Part shown: one piece after another, positions 34,060-51,610 of the stretch
How the letters are laid out: every line of letters begins with the position of its first letter
Position numbering within the stretch: the first letter of the stretch is position 1
From: Thamnaconus septentrionalis
Lineage: Eukaryota > Chordata > Actinopteri > Tetraodontiformes > Monacanthidae
NCBI GenBank assembly: GCA_009823395.1
Contig: CM020507.1
Coordinates: forward strand, 1,940,001-2,004,000
Direction of reading: 5' to 3'
DNA: 64,000 bases
Translations under genes and position numbers: made by a program
Notes under the pieces: generated by a model
The model's database searches: none
The model's input: the letters and a program-made list of their open reading frames with translations, nothing else
What the model was told of the DNA's origin: nothing

Positions 34060-34069
34060 AGCTAGTACG

Positions 34070-34599
34070 TCAAACACTCTAAAAAACTATGACGTCTAAA
34101 CCGACTTGACACTCACAGCGTTGAGCCGCCGCTGCTCCCCAGCCTCCGCATGTCCCTGCCGGCTGCCGTACTTCCACCGTGCTCTCAGCTATATGTTGCT
34201 GAACGAACGGCCAAACTTCCCTCCTGCCAGACGGCTAAACCTCCCGACCGCTGACCACTGCCCTTTTTCTCCAAAAGGGGCTTACGGCTAATCTCGCTGA
34301 GCTAGGCTAAGTTAGCTCGCGTTAGCTCGCGTTAGCTCCTGACTCAAAACGCTAGTTTAAGTTTCCGGTGGAATGACGTAACATTTTTTTAAAAAACAAA
34401 AAAAAAAAAAACACACACACACAAAGTTAGGCGACAGAAGAATTTTTAGAAATAAAAAAATGACACTCTGGGTGTCCGCCGCTGTCCAACGAAGCGCCTC
34501 CTGCTTCCAATGGCAACGGTGCGTCGGCACCAACTTCCGGGTAGAAACACGCCGCCAATTCACAAGAGTTCCGCTGGGGTTCTATATATTTATCAAGAG

Positions 34600-34630
<31 letters not shown>

Positions 34631-35300
34631 ACAAACTGACCGTTTTTAGATAAAAAGTAAGCATTTTTGGTGTGTGTGTGTGTGTGTGTGTGTGTCTTTT
34701 CTCCCTCTGATGCTGCACGCTGTATTTAGCCTGGATCTCCTCCAGTCATGTCCAGTTTAGCAAGCAGATGATATTCCATATGAACACTGTGCCACTGGCT
34801 GAGGGATGTTATGATGCTGATGAGCTATTTTCAGCTTTCGCAGAGTCATAAAAGCTGTCATCCGTGCCCCGACGATGAATGCAGAACCTTCCAGTCCAAA
34901 TCCAGAGTGATCTTCTGACATTTTGATTTTAACATAACGCCAGGAATGATTACTGGTCTAGAGGTTCCTCTTGGTTGAGCCAAAGGTAAGGTGCATTTCA
35001 GGTAATACCGCACCCCAGCCACCAGGGGCGTCGTTCAGACCTTGTGTTCAACTTTTGATGAGCGCTGCATTTTCTTTATTTAGATGCAACCACAATGCAA
35101 CGTGACCATTTTTCTATTTTGCTTTACTCCACATTTTGACCTCATTGATGGGATGGAGAGCAGAGAAAAATCTGTCTGAAGCTCAGCAAACTGTTACAGT
35201 GCACATGTGAAAACCCTGGCCTGCTCCTTTAAAGAGTGTGTGTGTGTGTGTGTGCGTGCTGTGAGTGTGTGCGCAGTGTTTTTCCAACCTCCCTCTCCTC
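34070..35300. other. Intergenic region upstream of plpp7
   Basis: No gene seen. The stretch contains GTTAGCTCGC direct repeats near 34313-34335, an (AAAT)n tract at 34599-34630, and GT repeats at 34670-34694 and 35238-35256. Confidence 0.5.
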
Positions 35301-35304
35301 TGAA

Positions 35305-35343
35305 CAGCTGACAGCAGAAGAAGGCCAGCTGATCTATTTTTAG
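35305..35343 (+). promoter_or_regulatory. E-box / MEF2 module upstream of plpp7
   Basis: Two CAGCTG E-boxes (35305-35310 and 35326-35331) and a perfect MEF2 consensus CTATTTTTAG (35334-35343) lie within 39 bp, about 90 bp before the plpp7 ATG. This is the classical arrangement of MyoD/MEF2-driven skeletal-muscle promoters and fits the muscle-enriched expression known for PLPP7/NET39. Confidence 0.6.
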
Positions 35344-35434
35344 CAGAGTCCCTCAGAGTCTCAGACCTGGTCCCAGTCAGTTCCTGCTGCCCGCCAACCA
35401 GCACCTGCCGCCATCGCCCGCCGTCGCCGCCGCC

Positions 35435-38398
<2,964 letters not shown>

Positions 38399-38666
38399 TT
38401 TCCGGACGGGACCGGTTCGGTTCGTGACTGGGCCAGAGCTGGTCTACACCTGGACACCTGTGAAGGCTTTGAGGGCTTCTTGCTGCTCTGACCGGACCGG
38501 ACCGGGCCGGACCGGCTAAATACGCTGCTGCAGGGGTTCCTTGTGGCTCCTGCTCTGAGGCCCCCCCCCCGTCGTCAGGACACTGTGGTGGCCTGTGGCC
38601 CCTTTTGCTGCTCAGGATCCAGAAGCTGAAGAAAAGTCATTTCCTACGTCCTGTTTTTGATTTTTA

Positions 38667-38672
38667 AATAAA
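38667..38672 (+). terminator. Poly(A) signal of plpp7
   Basis: AATAAA 269 bp after the plpp7 stop codon, the first canonical hexamer in the 3' UTR. Confidence 0.55.
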
Positions 38673-38965
38673 AGAAAAACCCTTGAGGAAAAATAATCCT
38701 TAAAATAATTCCAATATGTGGAGTTGAGCAAAAAAGTCTTGGAAAATTAGATTTTTTTCAAACTTTTCTATACACAGGATTCTGTCATCATAAGCTGATA
38801 ACAGAACAAGCTAAACTTCTGCTTAGACGTCTTTCAACAGAGTGTGTAAAAGTATTTTTTTAAATAAATGTATTTTATTTACCGTAGAATCCGGTGTGCA
38901 CAAGAAAAAAAACACAGCTGGAATGAAACAGTCGTCCCAAATTTTTTTTTTCATACTCAAAAATC

Positions 38966-38971
38966 TTTATT
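38966..38971 (-). terminator. Poly(A) signal of wdr5
   Basis: TTTATT on +, i.e. AATAAA on the minus strand. It would give a 3' UTR of about 870 bp. Another hexamer sits nearer the stop (complement of 39580-39585). Confidence 0.4.
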
Positions 38972-39842
38972 TACAAACCACTGATAGGTGAAAAAAACTC
39001 ATTTCAATCAACGTTCGTCGCTGCTCGTTTCAGTCGGCTGTCAGGAGAAACAGTTTGACAGGATGCTGCAGATGACGGTGAGGAGGCTGCCGTTTGTCTT
39101 TCAGTCAGTAAACACAGCATTCGCACGCACGCACGCACACACAAACACACACGCACACTGCTGCTACAGCAGCAGGCGTGTCAGCGTCCAGTCAGGCGCA
39201 TCCCAACAGACTGTCGATCAAACCGTTGCTAGGCAACGCAAATCTGACGATGTCAGAGTTAAAAAAAAAAAAGAGGTCAAAACTTCATGAAAAGCCTAAA
39301 AAAGGTTTAAAATTAAACACTTTCTTTTGCAGTTAATCACAGACAAAGTCCCCTATTTTTCAAACTGCTTGTTTATATTTTTGTTTTTTCATCTTTCTCA
39401 CTGAACAGACAAACAAACAAACAATCTGGGCTGATTTTTTTTTTGTGGTAAAATAAACCTAGAAGAGATAAATTTCCTGACTGCAAGTTAGTTGTGTCCT
39501 AGTGGTTCATCTGTACGCAAGTTTCTTCCCTTCCCAAAATATAGTTCTTCTTTCCCGAGCTTCATTCTGTCCACAGCCAGTTTATTTCATCTGAATCACC
39601 CCCCCCCCCCCCCTCGGCCCCCACTTGGAAAGGAAAAAGTAAAACCTGGAACGTGGAAGTCTGGTTTGAGAGGAGTCCACTGAGCTGAGGCTGACTGGAC
39701 CGTGTGGTGGTTCTGCTGTGTGAACAGACTGAGGAGGTTCTGGCCCGGAGCAGCTGGGGGGACATGATGTCGGGCCTGGTGTGTTCTGGATGTGGTTCTG
39801 GTTCTGGTTCTGGATGTGGTTCTGGTTCTGGTTCTGCTCTGT

Positions 39843-42909
<3,067 letters not shown>

Positions 42910-43190
42910 GTTGTTGTCCAGTTGTCGAGCTACTCCGCTAACGCTATGTTGTGATCCTCAGCGGCTACAAGCTAGTGGCAGATGCTCGCAGATGCTCGCA
43001 GATGCGCGAACTCCGCGGTTTGGGCTGTCTGCGTGGATTTCAGCGGAGAACCAGCGGCTCTGCTGCAAAGGGGGTCGGGGTCGAGTCTGAAGCGGGGAGA
43101 AGTGGAGGACGAGCGTTGACTTGGAGGGTCGGTGCGGCGAGAATTAGCCCGCTAGCGTTGGCTGCCTTGCTAAAGTAACGGAATGTGTGT
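42910..43190 (-). promoter_or_regulatory. Probable wdr5 promoter / 5' UTR
   Basis: CpG-bearing sequence directly upstream of the wdr5 ATG, TATA-less, with a tandem GCAGATGCTC motif (about 42978-43002). No defined start site can be placed. The region up to the GT repeat at 43173 may serve as promoter. Confidence 0.35.
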
Positions 43191-43828
43191 GTGTGTGTAT
43201 GTGTGCGGTGCTTAGTTTTTACTGCACATGCGCGAGTTTACAACCGTACGGCGAACGAAGAGGGATAAAAATAATACTCGAAACCGTATTTCCAGTATTC
43301 ACACGTAAATTTGCATATTTGCGTGTAAAAAAGTTTCATTCGTCGACCTCCGTTAAACCACCTGACCAGATATTACCAACCTTGTCTGATGATGTGTATA
43401 AGAGATGACAGAGGAAGCAAACAAAGAAACGTTCTCTTTTATAGAGTTATGGTTAGAGTTGGGGTTAAGTTTACAGCAGATAAGACTATTCAATGATACT
43501 GTACATTAGCATGACACTGGATGATAGCAAACAAATGTTCAACATGTGTGGAAAAAGTCATACTATATACTGTTTGTTTTTTAAGGGGTCAAAAATTAAG
43601 AAAAACAAACAAAACAAAACAAAAAAACAAACAAATCAGCCCGAAACTGACTCAGATGAATGTTCGATGATAGTTTAGCATGAATCTAGACGATAGCGAA
43701 CAAAATCTGAACATCTGTAAATCCGAAAAAAAAAAATGTCGTACCATGCACCGTGTTTTTTTGTTTGTTTGTTTGTTTGGTGTTTGAGGGGGAAATAAAG
43801 GATGCAACAGAAATTCACAAAACAGTTG

Positions 43829-43900
43829 TTCCCTGACCGGGAATCGAACCCGGGCCGCGGCGGTGAGAGCGCCGAATCCTAACCACTAGACCACCAGGGA
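43829..43900 (-). tRNA. tRNA-Glu (anticodon CTC)
   Basis: 72 bp; on the minus strand TCCCTGGTGGTCTAGTGGTT starts the gene. The D-arm (GGTCTAGTGGTTAGGA) and T-arm (GGTTCGATTCC) give the A and B boxes of the internal Pol III promoter. The anticodon loop reads CGCTCTCAC with anticodon CTC, and the acceptor stem TCCCTGG/TCAGGGA pairs. There is no intron. A TTTT terminator follows (GTTTTG). Identical to the copies at 47203 and 55936. Confidence 0.97.
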
Positions 43901-44224
43901 TCCTGCTAGATAGATAGACCTGTCACATTTATCCAATACAAAGAAAAGACTGCCATAGCAGCTGTGTATTAGAACCGTTCACACTTTTAGCGGACAGCAA
44001 AAATAAGGATGCACTTACACTAATCAACGCTTTCATATACACCCAAGTACTATTCATTTGCTTTGTCATTTCGAGGCACCCGTAACCGAACAAGTTGCGG
44101 TTGCAACGTAGCGCAGCAGCCAGCAGGGGCGCAGTGGAGCCATTGTAAACAGTCCCCTTGGCAGCAGGCAGTCGGGACTCTTGTTTCCCCTCTTCCTCCG
44201 TCTGTGTGTCCGCTTCCTGTCGGC

Positions 44225-44693
44225 ATGGCGAGCGGCCGCCTGTTGGAGGTGTACCTGGACCTTCTGTCGCAGCCCTGCCGGGCGGTCTACCTGCTGCTGC
44301 ACGCCTGCAAGATCCCGCACACCGTCCGCACCGTGGCCCTGAGGAAAGGTCAGCTGTTAACGCCGCTTCTGAGCAATGCTAAAGGAAGGGAGCTAGTTAA
44401 AGCTAGTTGACCAGCTGTCAAGCTCGTCCCATACTGAAGTGCAGTTGGTCCTTTTCCTATTTATTTATTTTTGCCCGGCTCTCGTTGCCTTCAGCTATCA
44501 CGACCTCTGCCCTAGAGAACTTTCGACCGAGAGTTGTCTGCCTGTGACGCAGCGCGCACAGAACTAACAAATAGCTCGTTGCAGGTGAAGTCTCCATGTG
44601 CCATCTGAGGCTTTTAGGCTACATTCGCAGATCTACATGTGCAATATTACAATATTTTACCTAATAATGTTCTTATCGTTACAATTATGATTG

Positions 44694-44757
<64 letters not shown>

Positions 44758-44807
44758 GTTTTTTTGTTTTTTTTGTTGTTGTTGTTAAGCACTGTGGGTT
44801 GCATCTC

Positions 44808-44846
<39 letters not shown>

Positions 44847-45205
44847 GTGAGTACACAATACAGCAGCACTATACTTGTGCAAGTTATTCATTTCAATGAC
44901 TGCAGTTGATCTCAGTTGAGATGAGCTGTGTACACAGGGCTGATGCATATGGATGCAGCTGAATCATTTTTTGGTTCTCATGTTTCAATGCTTTTTGTCG
45001 AACTCTACGCTTGGCACGCCGCAGGCCATGCACGAGACCTTCATCAAGGTGATTTCTCGAAACCACCACCTGGTGGCGCTTTTGACCTTGTTTTTCAAAC
45101 TTGTGGCGGGTGTGCAGGAGACCACAGGACCCCAGAGTTCACCAAGCTGAACCCCATGCAGAAGGTCCCTGTCATAGTGGACAACGGTTTGGTGCTCACA
45201 GAGAG

Positions 45206-45246
<41 letters not shown>

Positions 45247-45296
45247 CTCTGCACAGTCACACAAAAAAACACAGGCACAGCATTCTGAGTTTTCTC

Positions 45297-45342
<46 letters not shown>

Positions 45343-46016
45343 GCAGCGACGCCATCCTTAAATACCTGGCCAACAAGTACGAAGTCCCAGACCACTGGTA
45401 TCCACGGCAACCGGAGAGGCGAGCCAAAGTGGACGAATACACAGCGTGGCATCACAGTTACACACGACCGCATGCTGCTAGAGTCTTCATACAGGAGGTG
45501 AACACACAGACACACACACAGATTTAGAGTCACACGGCTGACGGAGGCTCACTGCAGCTGGTTCATGCGCTTCGCACCAGTCTCTTTTTCTAGTGTCTGT
45601 CTGTCTGTCTCTGTCAGGTGCTGATCCCTCGGCAGACTGGCTCTAAGGTGGACGAGCAGCGTGTGAGTCGCTCTCTGTCCCAGCTGGAGGAGACCCTGGA
45701 CCAGCTGGAGAACATGTTCCTGGGCAGGAAGCCTTTCCTCTGCGGCCACGACATCACGCTGGCCGACCTGCTCGCCATCTGTGAGCTCATGCAGGTCAGA
45801 CACTCACGACCGGAGCGCCTCATCCTCTCTGAGTGAGCGCCGCCCACTGATTGGTTCTCTGCCCCACAGCCTCTGGGCGGCGGTCGGGACGTCCTGAAGG
45901 ATCGGCCTCAGCTGCAGCGCTGGAGGAGCAGAGTGCAGTCGGCGCTGGGCGAGTCGTTTGACCGAGCTCACGCCGTCCTGTACGACATCAGAGAGCGCTA
46001 CAAAGCTAAACTGTGA
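44225..46016 (+). CDS. gstt1: Theta-class glutathione S-transferase
   Basis: Five exons: 44225-44348, 45118-45205, 45347-45497, 45618-45794 and 45870-46016 (228 residues, all phases close, and the five-exon layout is that of vertebrate GSTT genes). It is a cytosolic enzyme joining glutathione to electrophiles. The N-terminal thioredoxin-like domain begins LEVYLDLLSQPCRAVYLLL, in which the Ser at residue 15 corresponds to the theta-class catalytic Ser. The glutathione site continues with NPMQKVPVIVDNG and TESDAILKYLA. The helical C-terminal domain has KVDEYTAWHH, FLCGHDITLADLLAICELMQ and DVLKDRPQLQRWRSRV. The paralogue number (gstt1a/1b against gstt2) cannot be decided here, so the symbol is approximate. 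A TTA microsatellite fills part of intron 1. Confidence 0.93.
44695..44847. repeat. (TTA)n microsatellites in gstt intron 1
   Basis: TTA repeats at about 44695-44757 and 44810-44847, separated by a TTTTTGTTG-rich linker. Confidence 0.95.
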
Positions 46017-46019
46017 CAT

Positions 46020-47200
46020 CATCACTGTGGGACGGTGATAGAAACGCACATTAGAATGAGTGATAATTGCAGGTGAGGAGCTTTGCCTTCGATCTTGGTC
46101 TTCTCTTCTGAGCTGCTCCCAGCCAATCAGCTGCGTCCATATACCCCCCCCCAGCTACCGTCCGTCCGGCCTCTCTGGCTTTATTTCCTGAACCTCCAGC
46201 GGTTTTATTCCTGGTCCTGTTCATCCTCATCACTGCCAAACAACAGGCTCAGCATTTTTAATCTGTGCTGCCTTCAGCCTTTTTCCTCTGTGCCTCTAAG
46301 CCAGAGACACTCTCACCACTGTCTTACACATTCATTTTTTTTTTAGCTTCTTTTTACATTAAAATAGATCATCTTTATTTCAAACAAAACAAAACGATAT
46401 CTCACGTACAACATAACTAGAAAATCCACAGGACACCAAATAACCACATAGCAGAGCAGGCACAACAGCAAACACGGTTTGAAAAGGGAATGGAAGCAGC
46501 AAAGCTTTTATATTTCCAACCTCAGACAGCACAAATACAACATCAATACAACAAAAATACAAAGTCACCCTCTTTTCTTCTAATCAACAATCTGCTCAAC
46601 CACCAAAGCAGATGACCTCTGACCCTCTGGAGTGCGGATCTGCTCCGGGTTTCTTCCTACAGTGGAGTTTTTCCTGGCCGCTGTCGCATCTTGCTCGCTC
46701 TGGAGGGTTCCAGTTGGTATCTCTTGATTGTGCAAAGATGCTTTTGGTGTGTTTAGCGCTTTACAAATAAAAGTTGATTGATTGACTGAGCAAATCTAAC
46801 ACTCAGGGATCAGCTGATCGGTACCTGTTCGAGATTAAAAGCAGTGGGAGCACAAAGCTGGGCTAGCGGGGCTCGTGGAGACACTTTAATCCATGTTATT
46901 TTTAGTGTGATTAGCAGAAATAAAAACTTGAGATTTCTTACAATAACTTGTCTCTCCTTTGTGTTAATAATTGTTGAGAAAACAAGAAGTAATACTGTAA
47001 ATCATAATATCAAAAACATATTAGAAATAACTGGAAATGATGTAGAATAAGAGGGATAACGTAATGCAACTTTTTAAGCAAACGGTGCAAATTTACGAGA
47101 CAGAAAAAAAAAAAAAAAAACAGGCTAAGCTAAAGTGCACAGCAGATTTGGAAGGACGCTGACGGTGAGCGTTCAAAAGACCAACGGGAAACAAAAAGTG
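46020..47200. other. Intergenic region with a retroelement-like tail
   Basis: No gene. At 46617-46792 the sequence GGGTTTCTTCCTACAGTGGAGTTTTTCC through GCGCTTTACAAATAAAAGTTGATTGATTG resembles a repeated 3' tail common in fish genomes (family not determined). The rest is AT-rich. Confidence 0.45.
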
Positions 47201-47202
47201 AG

Positions 47203-47274
47203 TTCCCTGACCGGGAATCGAACCCGGGCCGCGGCGGTGAGAGCGCCGAATCCTAACCACTAGACCACCAGGGA
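47203..47274 (-). tRNA. tRNA-Glu (anticodon CTC), second copy
   Basis: Identical over 72 bp to the copy at 43829-43900, on the same strand, with a TTTTT terminator after the 3' end (CACTTTTTG). Flanking sequence differs between the copies. Confidence 0.97.
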
Positions 47275-47279
47275 GGTGT

Positions 47280-47945
47280 GGGACCACTGGTTGGTTCTCT
47301 AGTATGTATTTTGTTCCGGACCAAAATACAATGTAATCTTTTTTTTGGTTTGGTGCGGTTCCTTTTCACATTGCAATTTTCGCAAGAGCGCCAGGATTTG
47401 ACAACAAACCCACATGTGTGCAAAGATCGTTCAATCATTGGACAAAACGGTCCGGGGCGGGGTAACACGGGAACATACGGAAATTAAACAATCATAGAGC
47501 TCCAGCGTGCTGCACTCGTTGTGCTCATAATGTTTGTTTTTTTCACACAAACATAAGCGTTTGCAGGTAATTTGGAGCATCTGATTTTGATTTTTTTTTT
47601 TGATGCAACGTCGATTTTATGAGGAGATGTTTACCATTTTGCGACAACGAAGACGTTTTGCAAGAAGCGTCTCCTCATTGCTCCGCGTTGAACCACGACT
47701 CATGTTCGCCTGACGGTCCGACCACGTGCTACTAAACTTTCTACTATGCTAACCAAAACATTATTTCCCATAATGGTTGTGGCTACGGAAGCCTGGGACA
47801 TGTAAAAAAAAAAAAAAAAGAAAAAGAAAGAAAAGAAAAGTGTGTGATTTCACAACAGGTTGGAACCACGGTGCGGTCGCTTTCACACATCAACCGAACC
47901 GCACCGTGGTTCGTTTGGAAGCGAACCGAGACCACCTCTCCCTCT
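47280..47945. mobile_element. Possible non-autonomous DNA transposon
   Basis: Contains GGTTTGGTGCGGTTCC near 47347 and, in inverted form, ACCGAACCGCACCGTGGTTCG near 47893, phrases of a widespread fish MITE family. ACCACGGTGCGGT (47865-47877) and ACCGCACCGTGGT (47898-47910) form a perfect 13-bp hairpin stem with a 20-base loop. Exact ends were not found. Confidence 0.35.
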
Positions 47946-48062
47946 CCCTCTTAAACATGATCATTTCAGTTATTTCATGACAATGAATTGACATTAAACA
48001 AACACATACACACACACGCAAACGCAAGATTTGCTAAAAAGCAAATGTTGGAAAAACACAAC

Positions 48063-48068
48063 TTTATT
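48063..48068 (-). terminator. Poly(A) signal of chek2
   Basis: AATAAA on the minus strand begins only about 20 nt after the chek2 stop codon, so the 3' UTR is extremely short. Confidence 0.6.
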
Positions 48069-48088
48069 AGAAAAGTATCACACAAACT

Positions 48089-51000
48089 TTACAGTACAGC
48101 AGTCAGTGCAGCCGGGCTTCTCTTGGCCGGATTCAACTCAGTCTCCTCGTCCTCGTCCCATCTACGTTTCCTCCCGGAGGTACCAGCCTCCTCCTGTTGA
48201 GGGCACCACTGTTTACTAACTCGCAAACACCTGGCTCCTCCCACTTAGGGAGGGAGACAGTGGAGATGAGATGTGCTTACCGTCGCAGCAGTAGCACCTT
48301 CATCAGGGTACATGAGGCTGTGAGCCGTCCTGATGGTCTCCTGGTCCTGAACACAACCACGTGACGTGACGTGACACGACATGACACGACACGGCAACTC
48401 TGCAATGGGGCCGTTGGCACTGCAGTACCGTTACCTGAAGCCAGGGGTGCTGCAGAGCCTGGTCAATGGTCAGCCTGCTCGCTGGGTTGACTTCCAGCAG
48501 CTTCCTGACGAGGTCTTTGGCTTGAGAGAGGAGACGCACAGAGTGAGCGGTGCTGCGGCCGCTGCTGCAGGGTGACGAGCGAGCCGAGTACCTTCGTCCG
48601 AGATGTTCCTCCACTTGGCCGGAAGCATGGTGAACTCGCCGCGGATGATCTGCTCACTGATGGTCAGGTTGCCAAAGTTCTCGTGGAACGGCGGGTAGCC
48701 ACAGAGGCTGAGGGACAGACGAGCAGAGAGAGAGAGAGAGAGAGAGGGTGAAGGTTGGCTGACAGGCAGAGGTCAGGGGGTCGGAGGTCAGGGGGTCGGG
48801 TTAGCCTACCAGACGAAGAGCAGGACGCCGAGGCTCCACGAGTCCACAGCTGGGCCGTAGCCTGTGGTGGAGGCCTGGGTGAAGACCTCCGGGGCCAAGT
48901 AGGACGGCGTCCCGCACAAGGTCCTCATCAACATGGTCTCCTCGAGAATCCTGGACTGATTGAAATCTGTCACCTGACTCCACCATCGAGGGATTCCATT
49001 GGTCAGGATTGCGTCCAGGGATGATGCGGGAAGTTCGAGTGAGTGTTTTTGTACCTTAATGAGGCAAACGTCGTCGTCTGAGGACAGAAGGATGTTCTCC
49101 GGCTTCAGGTCTCGATGGATGATCCCTTTCAAGTGGAGGTACTACACACACACACACACAGTCACACACAGTCACACACAGTCACAGGGGCGGGGCCACT
49201 GTGCAGCACTGTCCCACCAGTGTGTCTTGTCCCACCTGCACGGCTTTGAGCATCTGGTAGAAGTAAAGTTTGGCCACCGGCTCGCTGAGCTGCTGCTTGG
49301 ACTTGATCCTGTTGAACAGCTCTCCTCCCTCCATCCTGACGGACCACACAGAAGAAGAAGACAGACAGGAGGACAAGACAAGAGCCATCAGACGGTTTCT
49401 TTTTTTATAAAGAAAAACTTAACTTAATTCTAAGCCCTGTCAGCTCGAATAAAGTTCTCCAGTTTAAACTCACAACTCCAACACGATGTAGTAGCAGTCG
49501 TCAGTCTGGTAGAAATCCTCCGTCTTAATGAGACAAGGCTGCAGGAGAGGACGGAAGGTCGTGTAGGAGGAGAGGTCGCAAGTTGGAGAAGAAGGGAAAA
49601 GAAGGAAATAAAAAAAAAGGAAATGAGAAGAAGAAGGAAGAAGGAAGCGGCGTCAGAAACAGAGGTTACATCATATGAAGAACGTTCCGTCACGTCTTCT
49701 TCTGTGGTGTCAGACTCACGTGGTTGACCCGCTGCAGGATCTCTATCTCCGTCTTTGCGTTTCGTGTCGCCGTCTGTGATTGGACAAAAACAAACAAACA
49801 CAACATCACCCCCTCGCTTCTGCCTCCTACTGGCTTAGAAGAGCAGCACTGACAAGCCACACCAGCACGCATGCAGGAACACACAGGAGGTGTGTTTTTT
49901 TTTACCTTCCGGGAAAGAAGGAAACAAGGTTGGAGGTGGGAAGAAGAGCTCTCAGCCAATCAGAGGCCAGAGGGGAGGACTCACCCCTTCGGACTGAAAA
50001 TTCTTCTTGTTAATGATTTTGATGGCCAGTTTTCTGCACGTGGCTCTCTCGAAGGCCAGCTTGACTTCTCCGCACACGCCTCTGTCAAACACACAGCGCC
50101 TCCTGCAGTCAGCGTCGGGACGCAGCAGGTGACATCGCAGCGTTGTGCGAGGGTGAGGGTGAGAGGGAGGGACTTACGTGCCGATCTGCCGAGTCATCAC
50201 ATATTTCTCCAGGAGCTCCTTCGGCAAACTGGACTGGTTGTCGGACATCAGGTTGATGAAAACAAACACTGAGGACAGACAGATGGACAGTCAGTCAGTC
50301 GGTCGGTCAGGAGTCGTGGTCACAGTAAGCAGAACAGGCGTCCAGGTCTCGCACCCTTGTTCCTCTGACCGGACAGCGAGATGACGGCGTTGTTGACCAG
50401 CGGCAGCTTCTTGTCCTTCCCGATCAGGACGCCGTCCACGAAGGTGCCGTTGTTGCTGTAGTCGTGCACAAACACCTCGCTGCCCTCCTGACGTGGACAC
50501 AGCGTTGGTCGCAGGTTACAGACGCCCCGAGCCGACCGAACCGACCGACCATCACGCGCGCAAAAATCAGCGGACAGGAAGTGATCTCACTCTGTAGATC
50601 CTGAAGTGCTTCTTGCTGTAGATCTTGAACTCCTTGGAGCCTCGGTTGTCCGGGTCGTCCAGGATGTAGTTGCACTTGGATTCCCGGCCAAACAGGTACT
50701 GGTCCTCGATGCAATCTGGGAACCAACACAGACACCAAACTCATTCTGCAGCTCTGTGCTCCGAGGTTGGCTGGCGAGCTCAGCGGACCCACCCACCGTG
50801 GCTCCTGAAGCCCTTGAGCATGGGCAGCAGGCGGCCCCACGGCTCCACCTCCTCCTCCTCGGGGACGGACGGCAGGGTGACGGGGATGGTGTCCAGGCTG
50901 CTCAGCGTCCCCGAGCCGCTGGACGACTGGCTGGCTGAGGTGGGCACGCTGGAGGAGCTGGAACTCGACTGGGACTGAGGCTTGGGCTGGGTTGGGGACT

Positions 51001-51124
51001 GTGTGGCCAGCACTTGGGAAGGAGACTGGGTGGACTGGGTGGACTGGGTGGACTGCGTGGACTGGGTCTGGGACTCGGACAGGGACATGGGCTGCTCGCC
51101 CTCGTTCTGACCCTCCTCAGACAT
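48089..51124 (-). CDS. chek2: CHEK2 DNA-damage checkpoint kinase
   Basis: Fourteen exons on the minus strand: 51124-50797, 50715-50591, 50487-50355, 50268-50178, 50081-49985, 49773-49720, 49538-49474, 49335-49236, 49141-49055, 48973-48810, 48707-48592, 48520-48435, 48346-48281 and 48193-48089 (538 residues; human 543). It is a nuclear Ser/Thr kinase acting downstream of ATM. Order: SQ/TQ cluster (tandem STQ, residues about 15-45), FHA domain ([27 protein letters not shown]), and kinase domain with glycine loop GTGVCGEV, VAIK-type lysine (LAIKII), HRDLKPEN, activation-loop RTLCGT and LAPE, then a basic C-terminal signal (GRKRRW). Two oddities: the DFG motif reads D-F-N (codon AAT at the start of exon 10), and the TQ matching human Thr68 is absent. 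It shares a promoter region with entr1. A non-coding exon 1 probably ends at 51611. Confidence 0.96.
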
Positions 51125-51610
51125 TCTGCTTGCTCTAAAGACACATTTTATCACTGACTGTTAGGCAACACCAGGCAGGTCTGCAGCCTCTCATACATTC
51201 TTCAGAAAAGCAGACCAGACTTCTTCTGCAAAAGCGCACATTTTGAAAAATAATCACGTTCTAAGCCGTAACAACACACACATGAAATAAGAACAGGTAC
51301 TAAAACATGTATTTTCGAGTCCTCTTTCATTCGGCACACAATCTGTCACTAAACAATCATAAACGTTTGGCAATTTACGGCAAAATACAAACTGTGTCGA
51401 AGCGGTGATAAGAACTGACGTTAAAATAGCAGTTATATAAACGCAGTTCGTTAGACGGTCAGATGCCGTTGTTTCAGAATGCAAGCCCGAACCTGTCCTG
51501 ACACCGGTTCCGTGCCGAGCTGGAACGTCACCAACACGTTTACTGACAGGTCCGAGCAGGATGACCCGGGTAGAACCGCGCAAAAGGCGTCACAAAGATC
51601 AGCGACTCAC

